Notes: generated by a model not told the origin, from the letters alone. 64,000 nt of DNA from Cellulomonas sp. APG4 (GCF_009996735.1 NZ_JAACYI010000009.1:62001-126000); one strand, 5' to 3'. Shown: positions 51,301 to 60,200, counted from the first letter of the stretch. Program-made: numbers and translations.

Positions 51301-52904
51301 CGGTGCTCAACCGCGTCCGGCCCGAGGGCTTCGACTGGCTCGTCCCCGGGATGCACACGGACCTCGTGACGGGCCTCGTGCGGAGCCTGCCGAAGCCGGT
51401 GCGCGTGCAGCTGGTGCCCGCGCCGGACGTCGCGCGCGACGTCGTGGCGTGGATCCGGGAGCACGCCGCGGCCTGGGCGGACACGGTTCGGGCCGCCGAC
51501 GCCGCGCCGTCGTTCCGCGAGGTCGTGACGCGTGCCGTGCGTGAGCTGCGCGGCGTCGAGATCCCGGCGGACGCGTGGGACGCGGGTCGCCTGCCCGCGC
51601 ACCTGCGCGCGACGTTCCGCGTGCACGAGGACCGCGGCGGGTCGAGCCTCCTGCTCGACGAGGGCACCGACCTGGTGGCGCTCCAGCGCAGGCTCGCGGC
51701 GCGCAGCCAGGCCGCCGTCCGCACGGCGGTGCGCGACGCCGTGCGCACCGCCGTCCGGGAGTCCGGGGGCGCGCCAGGCGCCGGCCGGGCTGCCGGTGCG
51801 GAGCGTTCCGGCGCCGGTGTGGAGCGTTCGGGGCCCGCAGTGGAGCGTTCCCGGGCGGAGTGGAGCGGAACCGGGGCCGACGACGGCGTGTCGCCCCGGG
51901 AACGCTCCACACGCGGGGTGGCGAGCGATGACGGCTCGGTGGCGGGCGCCGGCGGGTCGGTGGCGGGCGCGGCGGGCGGGGCCGACGGCGTGCCGGGGAC
52001 CGAGCTCGAGCAGGTCGGGCTCACGGGGTGGCCGGAAGGGTTGCCCGACGGGCGCGTGCCCGAGGTCGTGAGCACCAGCGCCGGCGGCCTCACGGTCGAG
52101 GGGTACCCCGCGCTGGTGGTCGAGCGCGCCGGACGCGGGCCCGCGCGGGTGTCGCTGCGCGTGCTCGCCGACCGCGCACTGGCCGCTCGCCGCCACCGCG
52201 AGGGCGTGCGGGAGCTGCTGCTCGCCGGCCTCGCCCTCCCGACGGCGCGTGTCACGACCCGCTGGTCGGCCGCACAGGCGCTGAGCCTCGCGGCCAGCCC
52301 GTACCCGACCACCGACGCCCTCGTCCTGGACCTGCAGCGCGCCGCGCTCGACGCGCTGCTCGCCGAGCGCGACACGACCGACCTGCGCGACGCCGCCACC
52401 TGGACCGCCGTCCGCGGCGGCCTGCGCGACGCGCTCGAGGACCGCACACGGGCCGTGGCCGACGACGCCGCACGTGTGCTCGCGGCGGCCCGCGAGCTCG
52501 ACGGACGCATCCGCGCCGCCTCGAGCCTCACGCTGCTGCCGACGGTGAGCGACGTCCGCGCGCAGCTCGACGCGCTGGTCCACGACGGGTTCGTGGCCGA
52601 GGCGGGTGCGGCCCGCCTCCCGCACCTGGTGCGCTACCTGCGCGCCGCGGCGCACCGGATCGACAAGGCCGCGGAGAACCCGACGCGGGACGAGGGCCTC
52701 GCGTGGCAGGTGCGCGAGGTCTCCGAGGAGTACGCGCAGGCGCTCGCCGCGGCGCGCACCGCGAGCCCCGACCCGGCTCGCGACGCCCGCCTCGAGGAGG
52801 TCCGCTGGATGCTCGAGGAGCTCCGGGTGAGCCTCTTCGCGCAGCAGCTCGGCACGGCCCACCCGGTCTCGCCGAAGCGCATCCGCACGGCCCTCGCGGG
52901 GTGA
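48333..52904 (+). CDS. hrpA: ATP-dependent RNA helicase HrpA
   Basis: DEAH-box helicase of 1,523 residues, about 200 longer than E. coli HrpA (1,300). Motifs: GETGSGKTTQLPKI (I, about 103), TQPRRIAARSVAERI (Ia), DEAHERSLNIDFIL (II, about 201), SAT (III), STNVAETSLTVPGVRYVVD (V), QRAGRCGR (VI). The HA2/OB and HrpA-specific C-terminal domains follow (WSTKQGAAVAREKVLLYG). Residues about 1145-1225 are a low-complexity insert made of a repeated 7-residue unit (ERSGAGV, ERSGPAV) and GSVAGAG repeats, encoded by repetitive DNA. A basic RRRRSGRGRGRRRGG head precedes the helicase. GTG 48333 is chosen; no strong ribosome site. Confidence 0.93.
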   Translation: MTPDPAERPPSERRRRSGRGRGRRRGGPASEGAAAPASGTRPAARERGRPQDPAREAERLARRAQQRHAVVVPPITYPEELPVSARRDEIAAAIRDHQVVIVAGETGSGKTTQLPKILLELGRGRDGQIGHTQPRRIAARSVAERISEEITGGAGALGSIVGYQVRFTDQSSEQTLVKLMTDGILLAQIQRDPMLLAYDTLIVDEAHERSLNIDFILGYLTRLLPQRPDLKLVITSATIDSQRFARHFAGPPTAEHPEGVPAPVVEVTGRTYPVEIRYRPLSPDAPAQDDDDALDEGPAPTARPARGRQGNRTSATPARGAARGEDRDLMTAICEAVDELAAEGPGDVLVFLSGEREIRDAEEALRQHLGERVLGAGPTSPRSVELLPLYSRLSAAEQHRVFERHGHRRVVLSTNVAETSLTVPGVRYVVDPGTARISRFSKQTKVQRLPIEPISQASANQRAGRCGRVADGVAIRLYSEADLASRPEFTEPEILRTSLASVILQMVAVGVAQSPDDVAAFPFVEPPDIRAIRDGVQLLTELGALETRGSSTRLTETGRALALLPMDPRLARMIVEGGRQDVAREVMVITAALSIQDPRERPAEQRPQADQAHARFADPTSDFLTYLNLWHYVRDRQRELSGSAFRRLCRAEHLNYLRLREWQDVVGQLKEMAKPLGITVRPPARTGPVAEAPDGEPDLRRSWDADRIHRSLLAGLLSHVGMQQVTEVKVSGRGAGGRGDDRRGKPATRLQRNEYLGARGSRFAIFPGSPLSKKPPAWIMAGELVETSRLWARDVARITPEWAEELAPHLVKRTYSEPTWSTKQGAAVAREKVLLYGVPIVNDRRVLWAKVDPEHARELFLRHALVQGEWTTHHEFVATNARLRAEAEQVENRARRRGLVADDDALFAFYDARVPADVVSARHFDRWWRGARREQPELLTFTRELLLGDAEVDPYEFPSTWPQGDLELDLTYQFEPGTEADGVTVHIPVAVLNRVRPEGFDWLVPGMHTDLVTGLVRSLPKPVRVQLVPAPDVARDVVAWIREHAAAWADTVRAADAAPSFREVVTRAVRELRGVEIPADAWDAGRLPAHLRATFRVHEDRGGSSLLLDEGTDLVALQRRLAARSQAAVRTAVRDAVRTAVRESGGAPGAGRAAGAERSGAGVERSGPAVERSRAEWSGTGADDGVSPRERSTRGVASDDGSVAGAGGSVAGAAGGADGVPGTELEQVGLTGWPEGLPDGRVPEVVSTSAGGLTVEGYPALVVERAGRGPARVSLRVLADRALAARRHREGVRELLLAGLALPTARVTTRWSAAQALSLAASPYPTTDALVLDLQRAALDALLAERDTTDLRDAATWTAVRGGLRDALEDRTRAVADDAARVLAAARELDGRIRAASSLTLLPTVSDVRAQLDALVHDGFVAEAGAARLPHLVRYLRAAAHRIDKAAENPTRDEGLAWQVREVSEEYAQALAAARTASPDPARDARLEEVRWMLEELRVSLFAQQLGTAHPVSPKRIRTALAG
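51800..51910. repeat. 21-base tandem repeat plus 16-bp inverted repeat inside hrpA
   Basis: GGAGCGTTC recurs at 51800, 51821 and 51842, exactly 21 bases apart. The third copy extends to GTGGAGCGTTCCCGGG (51840-51855), which is the exact complement of CCCGGGAACGCTCCAC at 51895-51910. The element keeps the reading frame and encodes the low-complexity part of HrpA. It resembles a dispersed palindromic element that inserted in a tolerant linker. Confidence 0.85.
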
Positions 52905-52976
52905 GCCGCGTCACCCGTTCGCGCGACACGCGGGCCCCGTGCGAGACGCGGGCTGCCGCAGCGCGTCCGCCCTGCG

Positions 52977-52982
52977 TACATT
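52977..52982 (+). promoter_or_regulatory. -10 element (TACATT) of a probable leaderless promoter
   Basis: TACATT ends 7 bases before ATG 52990, and no Shine-Dalgarno sequence is present, so transcription probably starts at the ATG. Same geometry as at 10320 and 53256. Confidence 0.5.
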
Positions 52983-52989
52983 TGTCCCC

Positions 52990-53175
52990 ATGACGGATAC
53001 CCCCGACCTCGCCTCGGTCATGGCGGACCTCACCGCCTCGAGCCGCCCGGTCGACCGTCGCCTGCTGGGCGAGGTCCGGACCGGCCTCGAGCAGCTGCCC
53101 GACGACGCCGGGACGCTCGCGTTCCAGCCCGCCGACTCCCGTCCCGACCTCGCGGTGCGCCGCCGGCACCTCTAG
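52990..53175 (+). CDS. Small hypothetical protein
   Basis: Possible gene of 61 residues (DLASVMADLTASSRPVDRRL, GLEQLPDDAGTLAFQPADS), soluble and without known domain. Support comes from the TACATT element at leaderless distance and from its position between hrpA and tag on the same strand. The reading frame is short and the product family is not recognised. Confidence 0.5.
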   Translation: MTDTPDLASVMADLTASSRPVDRRLLGEVRTGLEQLPDDAGTLAFQPADSRPDLAVRRRHL

Positions 53176-53255
53176 CGCGCACCTCGCACCCGCGCGCCGG
53201 TCGGGCGGTCGAGGGTGGCCCTGTGGACGACGGTCCGGACGTCACCGCCCGGGCG

Positions 53256-53261
53256 TAGGTT
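53256..53261 (+). promoter_or_regulatory. -10 element (TAGGTT) of a probable leaderless promoter for tag
   Basis: TAGGTT ends 6 bases before ATG 53268 with no Shine-Dalgarno sequence, matching the arrangement before the DUF6318 gene (identical hexamer at 10320). Confidence 0.55.
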
Positions 53262-53267
53262 CGCGGC

Positions 53268-53906
53268 ATGACGACGGCGGAGCAGACCACCTCACCCACC
53301 GGCAGCTCGGTCCCGGGTCCCGTGACCACGGCCGCGACGGGGCGCTGCTTCGGCGACGGCGATCCCCTCTACGCCGCGTACCACGACACCGAGTGGGGCG
53401 TGCCGGTACGCGGTGACCGCGAGCTCTACGAGCGCGTGAGCCTCGAGGCGTTCCAGTCGGGCCTCGCGTGGATCACGATCCTGCGCAAGCGCCCCGCGTT
53501 CCGCACCGCCTTCGCGCAGTTCGAGCCCGCCGCGGTCGCGGCGTTCGACGACGACGACGTCGCGCGGTTGCTCCAGGACGCCGAGATCGTCCGCAACCGG
53601 GCCAAGATCGAGGCGACGATCGCGAACGCGCGCGCGCTCGTGCGGCTCCAGGACGAGGGCGGCTCGCTCACCGAGCTCTTCTGGTCGCATGCCCCCGCCT
53701 CGCACGCGCGGCCGCGCTCGTTCGAGGACGTCCCCGCGCACACCGAGGAGTCGCGGGCGCTCGCCAAGGCCCTCCGCGCGGCCGGCTTCCGGTTCGTGGG
53801 GCCGACCACCGCCTACGCGGCCATGCAGGCGTGCGGCCTGGTCGACGACCACCTCGCGACGTGCCCGGTCGTCACCGGCGAGGGGCCCGGTGCCGATGCC
53901 CGGTAA
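53268..53906 (+). CDS. tag: DNA-3-methyladenine glycosylase I
   Basis: Base-excision repair enzyme removing 3-methyladenine, 212 residues. The N-terminal zinc ligand Cys in GRCFGDGDPLYAAYHDTEWGVP is preceded by about 25 extra Thr/Ser/Pro-rich residues. Core motifs: SLEAFQSGLAWITILRKR (substrate pocket with Glu and Trp) and FRFVGPTTAYAAMQACGLVDDH followed by LATCPV with the remaining His/Cys ligands. All are present, so activity is expected. Convergent with a MutT-like gene 6 bases away. A TAGGTT element suggests leaderless transcription. Confidence 0.94.
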   Translation: MTTAEQTTSPTGSSVPGPVTTAATGRCFGDGDPLYAAYHDTEWGVPVRGDRELYERVSLEAFQSGLAWITILRKRPAFRTAFAQFEPAAVAAFDDDDVARLLQDAEIVRNRAKIEATIANARALVRLQDEGGSLTELFWSHAPASHARPRSFEDVPAHTEESRALAKALRAAGFRFVGPTTAYAAMQACGLVDDHLATCPVVTGEGPGADAR

Positions 53907-53912
53907 GGCCCG

Positions 53913-54350
53913 TCAGCGCTCGAGGTCGAGCTCGGCCACGCGTGCGAGGGCCTCGACGATCGGCACGTCCGGGTCGAGCCAGTCCACGTCGAGCCACCGG
54001 CCCGGCTCGAGCCAGCGCAGCTCGTCATGCTCGACGAGCGGCTGCGGCTCACCCCCGGTCACCTCCGCGAGCCACAGGCGCAGCCGGTAGCGCGCGGAGA
54101 TCCGCCACGCACCGCCGTCGGGTGGTGGCACCTCATGCCCCAGCCGCACCGCGATGCCGAGCTCCTCGCGGAGCTCGCGGTGCAGGGCCTGCTGCGGTGT
54201 CTCGCCAGGGTCCACCTTGCCGCCCGGGAACTCCCACCGACCCGCGAGTGTGGTGGGGCGGTGGCGGCGCGCGGCGAGCAGGCGGCGAGGTCGGTCGACG
54301 CTGTCGACGACGGCGGCCGCGACGACGAGGACGGGCTCGCTGCGGGGCAT
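53913..54350 (-). CDS. MutT-like nudix hydrolase (8-oxo-dGTP diphosphatase type)
   Basis: Protein of 145 residues with an intact nudix box: GKVDPGETPQQALHREL followed by REELGI (Gx5Ex7REUxEExGU). The preceding GRWEFPGGKV and the early VVAAAVVDSV... RRLLAARRHRP strand match MutT/NUDT1 proteins that sanitise oxidised nucleotides; the C-terminal HDELRWLEPGRWLDVDW is also typical. It neighbours tag, so both face nucleotide damage. ATG 54350 is taken as the domain start. Confidence 0.9.
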   Translation of the reverse strand: MPRSEPVLVVAAAVVDSVDRPRRLLAARRHRPTTLAGRWEFPGGKVDPGETPQQALHRELREELGIAVRLGHEVPPPDGGAWRISARYRLRLWLAEVTGGEPQPLVEHDELRWLEPGRWLDVDWLDPDVPIVEALARVAELDLER

Positions 54351-54405
54351 GGCGACCAGTCTTCCAAATCCGCGCCAGTCGTGGGACGACCTGGGGACGG
54401 GGGAC

Positions 54406-54966
54406 TCAGCGGGGAAGGTGCCAGGCCCCCTGCGTGGCGCGGGCGAGGCGGGCGGCGAGCCCCTCGGCCCGGCGACCCGGCGCGCGGGAGAGCCGCTGCA
54501 GGCCGGTCGCCTCGACGAGCAGGACGTAGAGGTCGACCGTGCGGCCCGCACGGGCCTCGGCGACCACGAGGCGGTTGAGCCGGCACCGCTCCTCGTTGCG
54601 GGCCTGCTGCGCGTCGCGGCGCGAGACCTGGCCGATCCCTCTCGCGGAGAAGGTGCGCTCGAGGTCTCCCGAGGACCCGACGTAGCGCACCGCGCCGCCC
54701 TGCACGAGGGCGAACACACCCGCACGCGAGGGCAGCGCGCGCTCGGGCTCGACCCTGCCGAACGGTCCGAGCGCCCACGCCGGGTAGCGCTGCTCGACCG
54801 CGGCCATGCCCTCGAGCGGCGAGGAGGTCAGCACCTGGCCCGCGTCGTCGCGTTCCACGAGCAGCCGCCCCGCGTAGGCGAGCGCCTCGCGGTCGACGAC
54901 AAGGTGCTCGGGCGCCCAGTGCTCGTCGGCCGACGGCGTCGGTCCGGCCGGACGATCCACGTTCAC
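54406..54966 (-). CDS. GIY-YIG-like nuclease-domain protein
   Basis: Protein of about 186 residues from GTG 54966 (GTG 54960 or 55014 are alternatives). The C-terminal ~100 residues resemble a GIY-YIG nuclease core: GVFALVQGGAVRYVGSSGDL corresponds to the GIY...YIG strands, then RTFSARGIGQVSRRDAQQAR and EERCRLNRLVVAEARAG supplies helix residues including conserved Arg/Glu. The N-terminal ~90 residues are unassigned. The motif is degenerate (GVF and YVG), so activity is uncertain. Confidence 0.6.
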   Translation of the reverse strand: MNVDRPAGPTPSADEHWAPEHLVVDREALAYAGRLLVERDDAGQVLTSSPLEGMAAVEQRYPAWALGPFGRVEPERALPSRAGVFALVQGGAVRYVGSSGDLERTFSARGIGQVSRRDAQQARNEERCRLNRLVVAEARAGRTVDLYVLLVEATGLQRLSRAPGRRAEGLAARLARATQGAWHLPR

Positions 54967-55083
54967 CTGCCTCGGGCCAGGCCCGCGGGGCCGCGGACAC
55001 CTGGCTCCCGACACTACCTGCCGTGCTGGTCAGCCGCCCGCGGCGGGCACCTGCGGGCGTGCACCCGCCGCGCGGCGGTCAGC

Positions 55084-55317
55084 TCAGCGGAGGCCGAACT
55101 GGCGAGCGCACTCCACGGCCTCGGCACGGTTGGAGACGCCGAGCTTGCGGTAGACGCTGCGCACCTGGGACTTGACCGTGTTCCGGGTCACGAACAGGCG
55201 CGAGGCGATCTCCTCGAGCGTCGTGTTCTCGTCCAGCTCGGCGAGGATGACCCGCTCGCGGCGGGTCAGCGGCTCGTTCGTCCGCTGGGCGGGAAAGCTG
55301 TGCGTCGTCGTCGTCAT
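55084..55317 (-). CDS. Orphan LuxR-type helix-turn-helix regulator
   Basis: Transcription factor of only 77 residues, essentially a LuxR/GerE DNA-binding domain: LTRRERVILAELDENTTLEEIA (helix 1-2), LFVTRNTVKSQVRSVYRKLGV (recognition helix), ending AVECARQFGLR. It has no receiver or sensor domain, so it may act as a constitutive or dosage-controlled regulator or need a partner. ATG 55317 sits behind GGAGGT. The upstream region is less GC-rich than average and contains GGGTGAA (minus strand 55417-55411) and the 12-mer ACCTGAAGAGAG (55371-55382). Target genes unknown. Confidence 0.88.
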   Translation of the reverse strand: MTTTTHSFPAQRTNEPLTRRERVILAELDENTTLEEIASRLFVTRNTVKSQVRSVYRKLGVSNRAEAVECARQFGLR

Positions 55318-55466
55318 GATGACCTCCAGGGGCACCGGCACCGGGGGAAGTGCCGCGTGTCGTGCGTGACACCTGAAGAGAGCAGCGAGTCCACCCACCA
55401 TGACGCGGAATTCACCCGAAAAGTTGAGCCGACGGGGTTGCCGAGCCCTACGGGGAGGCGATACAG

Positions 55467-55500
55467 CCCCGCTGACCTGCGTCCCTGCAGGTCAGCGGGG
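55467..55500 (-). terminator. Hairpin terminator after gcvH
   Basis: Arms 55467-55480 and 55487-55500 pair perfectly over 14 bases with a 6-base loop. It lies about 75 bases beyond the gcvH stop on the minus strand and before the LuxR gene region. No T-tract. Confidence 0.8.
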
Positions 55501-55574
55501 TGTCACGCGGATCACGCCCGGACAGCCGAACATCACCCGGATGGAGTAGCCCGACGACGTGGCGGGCATTCGCG

Positions 55575-55943
55575 TCAGTCGACGAGGGCCGCGTACTCCT
55601 CGGGCGACAGCAGCGCGGCATCGCCCTCGACGTCGACCCGCAGCAGCCAGCCCGCGCCGTACGGGTCGGAGTTCACGAGCGAAGGGTCGTCGACCGCGGC
55701 GTCGTTGACCTCGACCACCGTGCCCGTGACCGGCGAGAAGACCTCCGAGACGGACTTGGTCGACTCGATCTCGCCACACACCTGCCCTGCGGTCACGGCG
55801 TCGCCCACGGCGGGCAGCTCGAGGTAGACCAGCTCGCCGAGCGCCTCGGCGGCGTGCGCGGTGATCCCCACCGTGACGGGCTCGCCGGCACGCACCCACT
55901 CGTGCTCGGCGGTGTACTTCAGGTCGCTGGGCAGATCGCTCAC
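55575..55943 (-). CDS. gcvH: Glycine cleavage system H protein
   Basis: Lipoyl carrier of the glycine cleavage system, 122 residues. The lipoylated lysine sits in [16 protein letters not shown]. The flanking EHEWVRAG and [19 protein letters not shown] are typical. It shuttles the aminomethyl group from GcvP to GcvT. GTG 55943 follows GAGGAG. It is the last gene of gcvP-gcvT-gcvH, 77 bases after gcvT, and is followed by a strong hairpin. Confidence 0.96.
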   Translation of the reverse strand: MSDLPSDLKYTAEHEWVRAGEPVTVGITAHAAEALGELVYLELPAVGDAVTAGQVCGEIESTKSVSEVFSPVTGTVVEVNDAAVDDPSLVNSDPYGAGWLLRVDVEGDAALLSPEEYAALVD

Positions 55944-56020
55944 GGCGGTTCTCCTCGGTCTCCGGGACGGCGGGCGCGGTCCGGCGGTTCGGGTGGCGGA
56001 CGGTGACGGCGGACGGTCGC

Positions 56021-57259
56021 TCAGGACCGACGGTAGAAGGGCAGCGGCACCACGCGCACGGGTTCGGCACGTCCACGGACGTCGACGGCGAGCTCGGTGC
56101 CCTCGGCCGAGGCCCCCGGGGTCACGTAGGCCATCGCGACGGGCCGGCCCAGCGTGGGCGACGGCGCCCCCGAGGTCACCTCGCCCACGGGGACCCCGTC
56201 GGGCGTCGTCACGGCGTAGCCCTGCCGCGCCGCGCGGCGACCCTGGACCTCGAGGCCCACGAGCACGCGCTCGGGCTCACGCTCGGCCCGCTGCGCGAGG
56301 GCCTCGCGGCCCACGAAGTCGAGCGGCGCGCCGTCGTCGTCGGTCTTGTCGAGGCGCACCACACGGCCGAGGCCCGCGTCGTACGGCGTCACGAAGCGCG
56401 TGAGCTCGTGCCCGTAGAGCGGCATCCCCGCCTCGAGGCGCAGGGTGTCGCGCGCCGCGAGGCCCGCCGGGACCAGGCCCGCGGGCTCGCCGGCCGCGAG
56501 GAGGCCCCGCCACAGGGCGACCGCGTGCTCGACGGCCACGAAGAGCTCGAACCCGTCCTCACCCGTGTAGCCGGTGCGCGCCACGAGGGCCGGGACCGGG
56601 CCCGCCTCCGTGGTGAGCGTCGCCGTCGCGCTCGCGTAGTTGCGCAGACCGACGACGGCGTCACGCTCGGCGTCGTCGCCGACCAGACCGGCGAGGATCC
56701 CCGCCGCAGCGGGGCCCTGGACGGCGACGAGCGCGGTCGTGGTGGTCTCGTCGAGCACCTCGACGTCCGACGCCGCGCAGCGCTCGTGCAGCTGGCCGAG
56801 CATCACCTCCGCGTTCGCGGAGTTCGCGACGACCAGGAAGTCCTCGTCACCGGTGCGGTAGACGATCAGGTCGTCCGCGACGCCCCCGTCGGGCCAGCAG
56901 GCCATCGTGTAGCGCGCGCGGCCCACGGCGAGGGTCGACAGCGAGCCGACGAGCGCGCGGTCGAGCGCACGCCCGGCCCCGGCGCCCCGCACGCGGATCT
57001 CGCCCATGTGCGACAGGTCGAACAGGCCGGCGGCCGTCCGGACGGCGCGGTGCTCGGCGACGTCCGAGCCGTACCGCAGCGGCATGGCCCACCCCGCGAA
57101 GCCGGTGACGGTCGCACCCAGCGCGACGTGCTCGTCGTGCAGCGGAGTGGGGCGCGGTCCGTACACGGCGACGCCGTCGTCGGGGTGGTAGCCGAGGAAG
57201 GGCCGCCCCTGCGGGTCGTACGCGGCAGGAGTCGGCTCGGTACGGTCGTCGTCGCTCAT
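56021..57259 (-). CDS. gcvT: Aminomethyltransferase (glycine cleavage T protein)
   Basis: Transfers the methylene group from lipoyl-H protein to tetrahydrofolate, releasing ammonia. Length 412. Motifs: the start [67 protein letters not shown], and the C-terminal FYRRS. There are about 35 extra N-terminal residues ([20 protein letters not shown]), longer than most GcvT. ATG 57259 overlaps the gcvP stop in ATGA. Confidence 0.95.
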   Translation of the reverse strand: MSDDDRTEPTPAAYDPQGRPFLGYHPDDGVAVYGPRPTPLHDEHVALGATVTGFAGWAMPLRYGSDVAEHRAVRTAAGLFDLSHMGEIRVRGAGAGRALDRALVGSLSTLAVGRARYTMACWPDGGVADDLIVYRTGDEDFLVVANSANAEVMLGQLHERCAASDVEVLDETTTTALVAVQGPAAAGILAGLVGDDAERDAVVGLRNYASATATLTTEAGPVPALVARTGYTGEDGFELFVAVEHAVALWRGLLAAGEPAGLVPAGLAARDTLRLEAGMPLYGHELTRFVTPYDAGLGRVVRLDKTDDDGAPLDFVGREALAQRAEREPERVLVGLEVQGRRAARQGYAVTTPDGVPVGEVTSGAPSPTLGRPVAMAYVTPGASAEGTELAVDVRGRAEPVRVVPLPFYRRS

Positions 57260-60200
57260 GCGTAGTCCTCGATCGGCGGGCAGGCGCACACCAGGTTGCG
57301 GTCACCTGCAGCCTGGTCGATGCGGCCCACGGGCGGCCAGTACTTGTCCTGCCGCAGACCACGCACGGGCATGGTCGCGGCCTCGCGGCTGTAGGGCCGG
57401 TCCCAGGTGTCCGCGAGCGCCACGGTCGCCGTGTGGGGCGCGTTGCGCAGGGGTGACTCGGTGACGGTCCACGTGCCGGCCTCGACCTCGGCGATCTCGG
57501 CGCGGATCGCGATCATCGCCTCGCAGAAGCGGTCGAGCTCGGCGAGGTCCTCGCTCTCGGTGGGCTCGACCATGAGCGTGCCCGCGACCGGGAACGAGAG
57601 CGTGGGCGCGTGGAAGCCGTAGTCGATGAGGCGCTTCGCGACGTCCTCGGCCGTGACCCCCGTCGCCTTGGTGAGGGCGCGCAGGTCGAGGATGCACTCG
57701 TGCGCGACGCGCCCGCCCGGACCGCGGTAGAGCACGGGGAAGTGCTCGTGCAGCCGGGTCGCGACGTAGTTCGCGCTGAGCACGGCCGTCTCGGTCGCGG
57801 CGCGCAGCCCCTCGGCGCCCATGAGCGCGACGTAGGCCCACGAGATCGGCAGGATGCCCGCCGAGCCGTGCGGTGCCGCGCTGACCTGCGTCGCACCACG
57901 GCCGGGCAGGAACGGCGCAAGGTGCGCGGCCACGGCGACGGGACCCACGCCCGGGCCACCGCCGCCGTGCGGGATGCAGAAAGTCTTGTGCAGGTTGAGG
58001 TGGCTGACGTCACCGCCCAGCTCACCCGGCTGCGCGAGACCCACCAGGGCGTTGAGGTTCGCGCCGTCGATGTACACCTGGCCGCCCGCGTCGTGGACCT
58101 TGGCGCAGACCTCGCCCACGTGCTCCTCGTACACGCCGTGGGTCGACGGGTAGGTGATCATGATCGCGGCGACGGTGTCGCGGTGCTCGGCGAGCTTGGC
58201 GTCGAGGTCCGCGAGGTCCACCTCGCCGTCGGGCGCGGTCGCGACGACGACGACGCGCATGCCCGCCAGCACGGCCGAGGCTGCGTTGGTGCCGTGGGCC
58301 GAGGCCGGGATGAGGCAGACGGTGCGTGAGTCGTCGCCCCGCGAGCGGTGGTAGGCGGTGATCGCGAGCAGGCCCGCGAGCTCACCCTGCGACCCCGCGT
58401 TCGGCTGCACGCTCACCGCGGCGTAGCCCGTGATCTCCGCGAGCCAGGTCTCCAGCTCGGTGATGAGCTCCTGGTAGCCACGCGTCTGGTCGGCCGGGGC
58501 GAAGGGGTGCAGGTCCGCGAAGCCCGGCCAGCTGATCGGCTCCATCTCGACCGCGGCGTTGAGCTTCATGGTGCACGAGCCCAGGGGGATCATCGTGCGG
58601 TCGAGCGCCAGGTCACGGTCGGCCAGGCGACGCATGTAGCGCATGAGCGCGGTCTCGGAGCGGTAGCGGTGGAAGGTGGGGTGGGTGAGGTACTCCGACG
58701 TGCGTCGCATGGTGGGTGGGATGCCCGGGGCCCCGTCCGCGGAGGCCGGACCGGGGCGTGCTTGAGCTCCCGCGGCCGCTCCTTCGTCGCGGTCGCCTGC
58801 CAGGCCCACCACGCTCTGCGCACGCCCCGGTCCGGCCTCCGCTGCGCGGTCGGGCGTCCCGTTGGTGCGGGACCGCTCGTCGGCGTGGGCGAGGACGGCT
58901 CGGGCCTTCTCGACGTGCTCGTCGATGGTGGTCTCGTCGAGGGTGACGGCGACGTGGTCGGCGTCGACGTGGCGGAGGTTGAGGCCGAGCTCGAGGGCGC
59001 GGGCGACGGCGTACGCCGCCTCGCCCGGGACGTGGACCAGGACCGTGTCGAAGAAGGAGTCGTGGACGACGTCGGCGCCGGCCGCGCGTAGACCGTCGGC
59101 GAGGGTCGCCGCGTGGGCGTGGACGCGCTCGGCGATGGCGCGCAGCCCGTCGGGGCCGTGGTGCACCGCGTAGAAGGATGCGACGACGGCGAGCAGGGCC
59201 TGGGCCGTGCAGATGTTGCTCGTCGCCTTCTCGCGGCGGATGTGCTGCTCACGCGTCTGGAGGGCGAGCCGGAACGCCGTCGTGCCCTCGGCGTCGTGGC
59301 TCACGCCGACCAGGCGGCCCGGGAGCATGCGCTCGAGGCCCGTCCGGACGGACATGAACGCGGCGTGCGGGCCGCCGTAGAACATCGGGACGCCGAAGCG
59401 CTGGGCCGAGCCGACGGCGACGTCGGCGCCCAGCTCGCCCGGGGCCGTGACGAGGGTGAGCGAGAGCAGGTCGACGGCCATCGTGACGAGGCCGCCGGCC
59501 TCGTGCGCCGCGTCGACGAGACCCTGCAGGTCACGCAGCCGGCCCGAGGTCGCAGGGTGCTGCAGCACGAGCCCCACCAGGCCGTCGTCGGGCAGGGTCG
59601 GCAGGCCGTCGTCGAGGTCCGCGACCACGAGCGGGAGACCGATCGCCTCGGCGCGGCCGCGCAGCACCTCGAGGGTCTGCGGCAGCACCTCGGAGTCGAC
59701 GACGACGGCGGCGTCCGGGCGGCCCTTGACCGCGCGGCGCATGAGCAGCACGGCCTCCGTCACGGCCGTGGCCTCGTCGAGGAGGGAGGCGCCGGCGACG
59801 GGCAGGGCCGTGAGGTCCGAGACCATCGTCTGGAAGTTCAGGAGCGCCTCGAGGCGGCCCTGGCTGATCTCCGGCTGGTAGGGCGTGTAGGCCGTGTACC
59901 AGGCGGGGTTCTCGAGGACGTTGCGACGGATCACGGGGGGCGTGACCGTGCCGTGGTAGCCGAGGCCGATCATGGAGGTCAGCGGCGTGTTCCGAGCCGC
60001 GATGCGACGCAGCTCGGCAAGAACCTCGGCCTCGCTGCGCGCGCGCGGCAGGTCGAGGCGGCCGGACATGCGGATGCTCGCCGGCACGGCCTCGTCGACC
60101 AGCGCGTCGAGGGACGGGGCGCCCACCGTGGCGAGCATGTGCTCGAGGTCGGCCGCGCGCGGGCCCACGTGACGGTCCACGAAGCCCTCCGCCGCGGGCG

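Noticed and set aside
49503-52862. 1,119-codon open frame antisense to hrpA
   Set aside because: Shadow of a high-GC coding strand; no ribosome site or recognisable domain.
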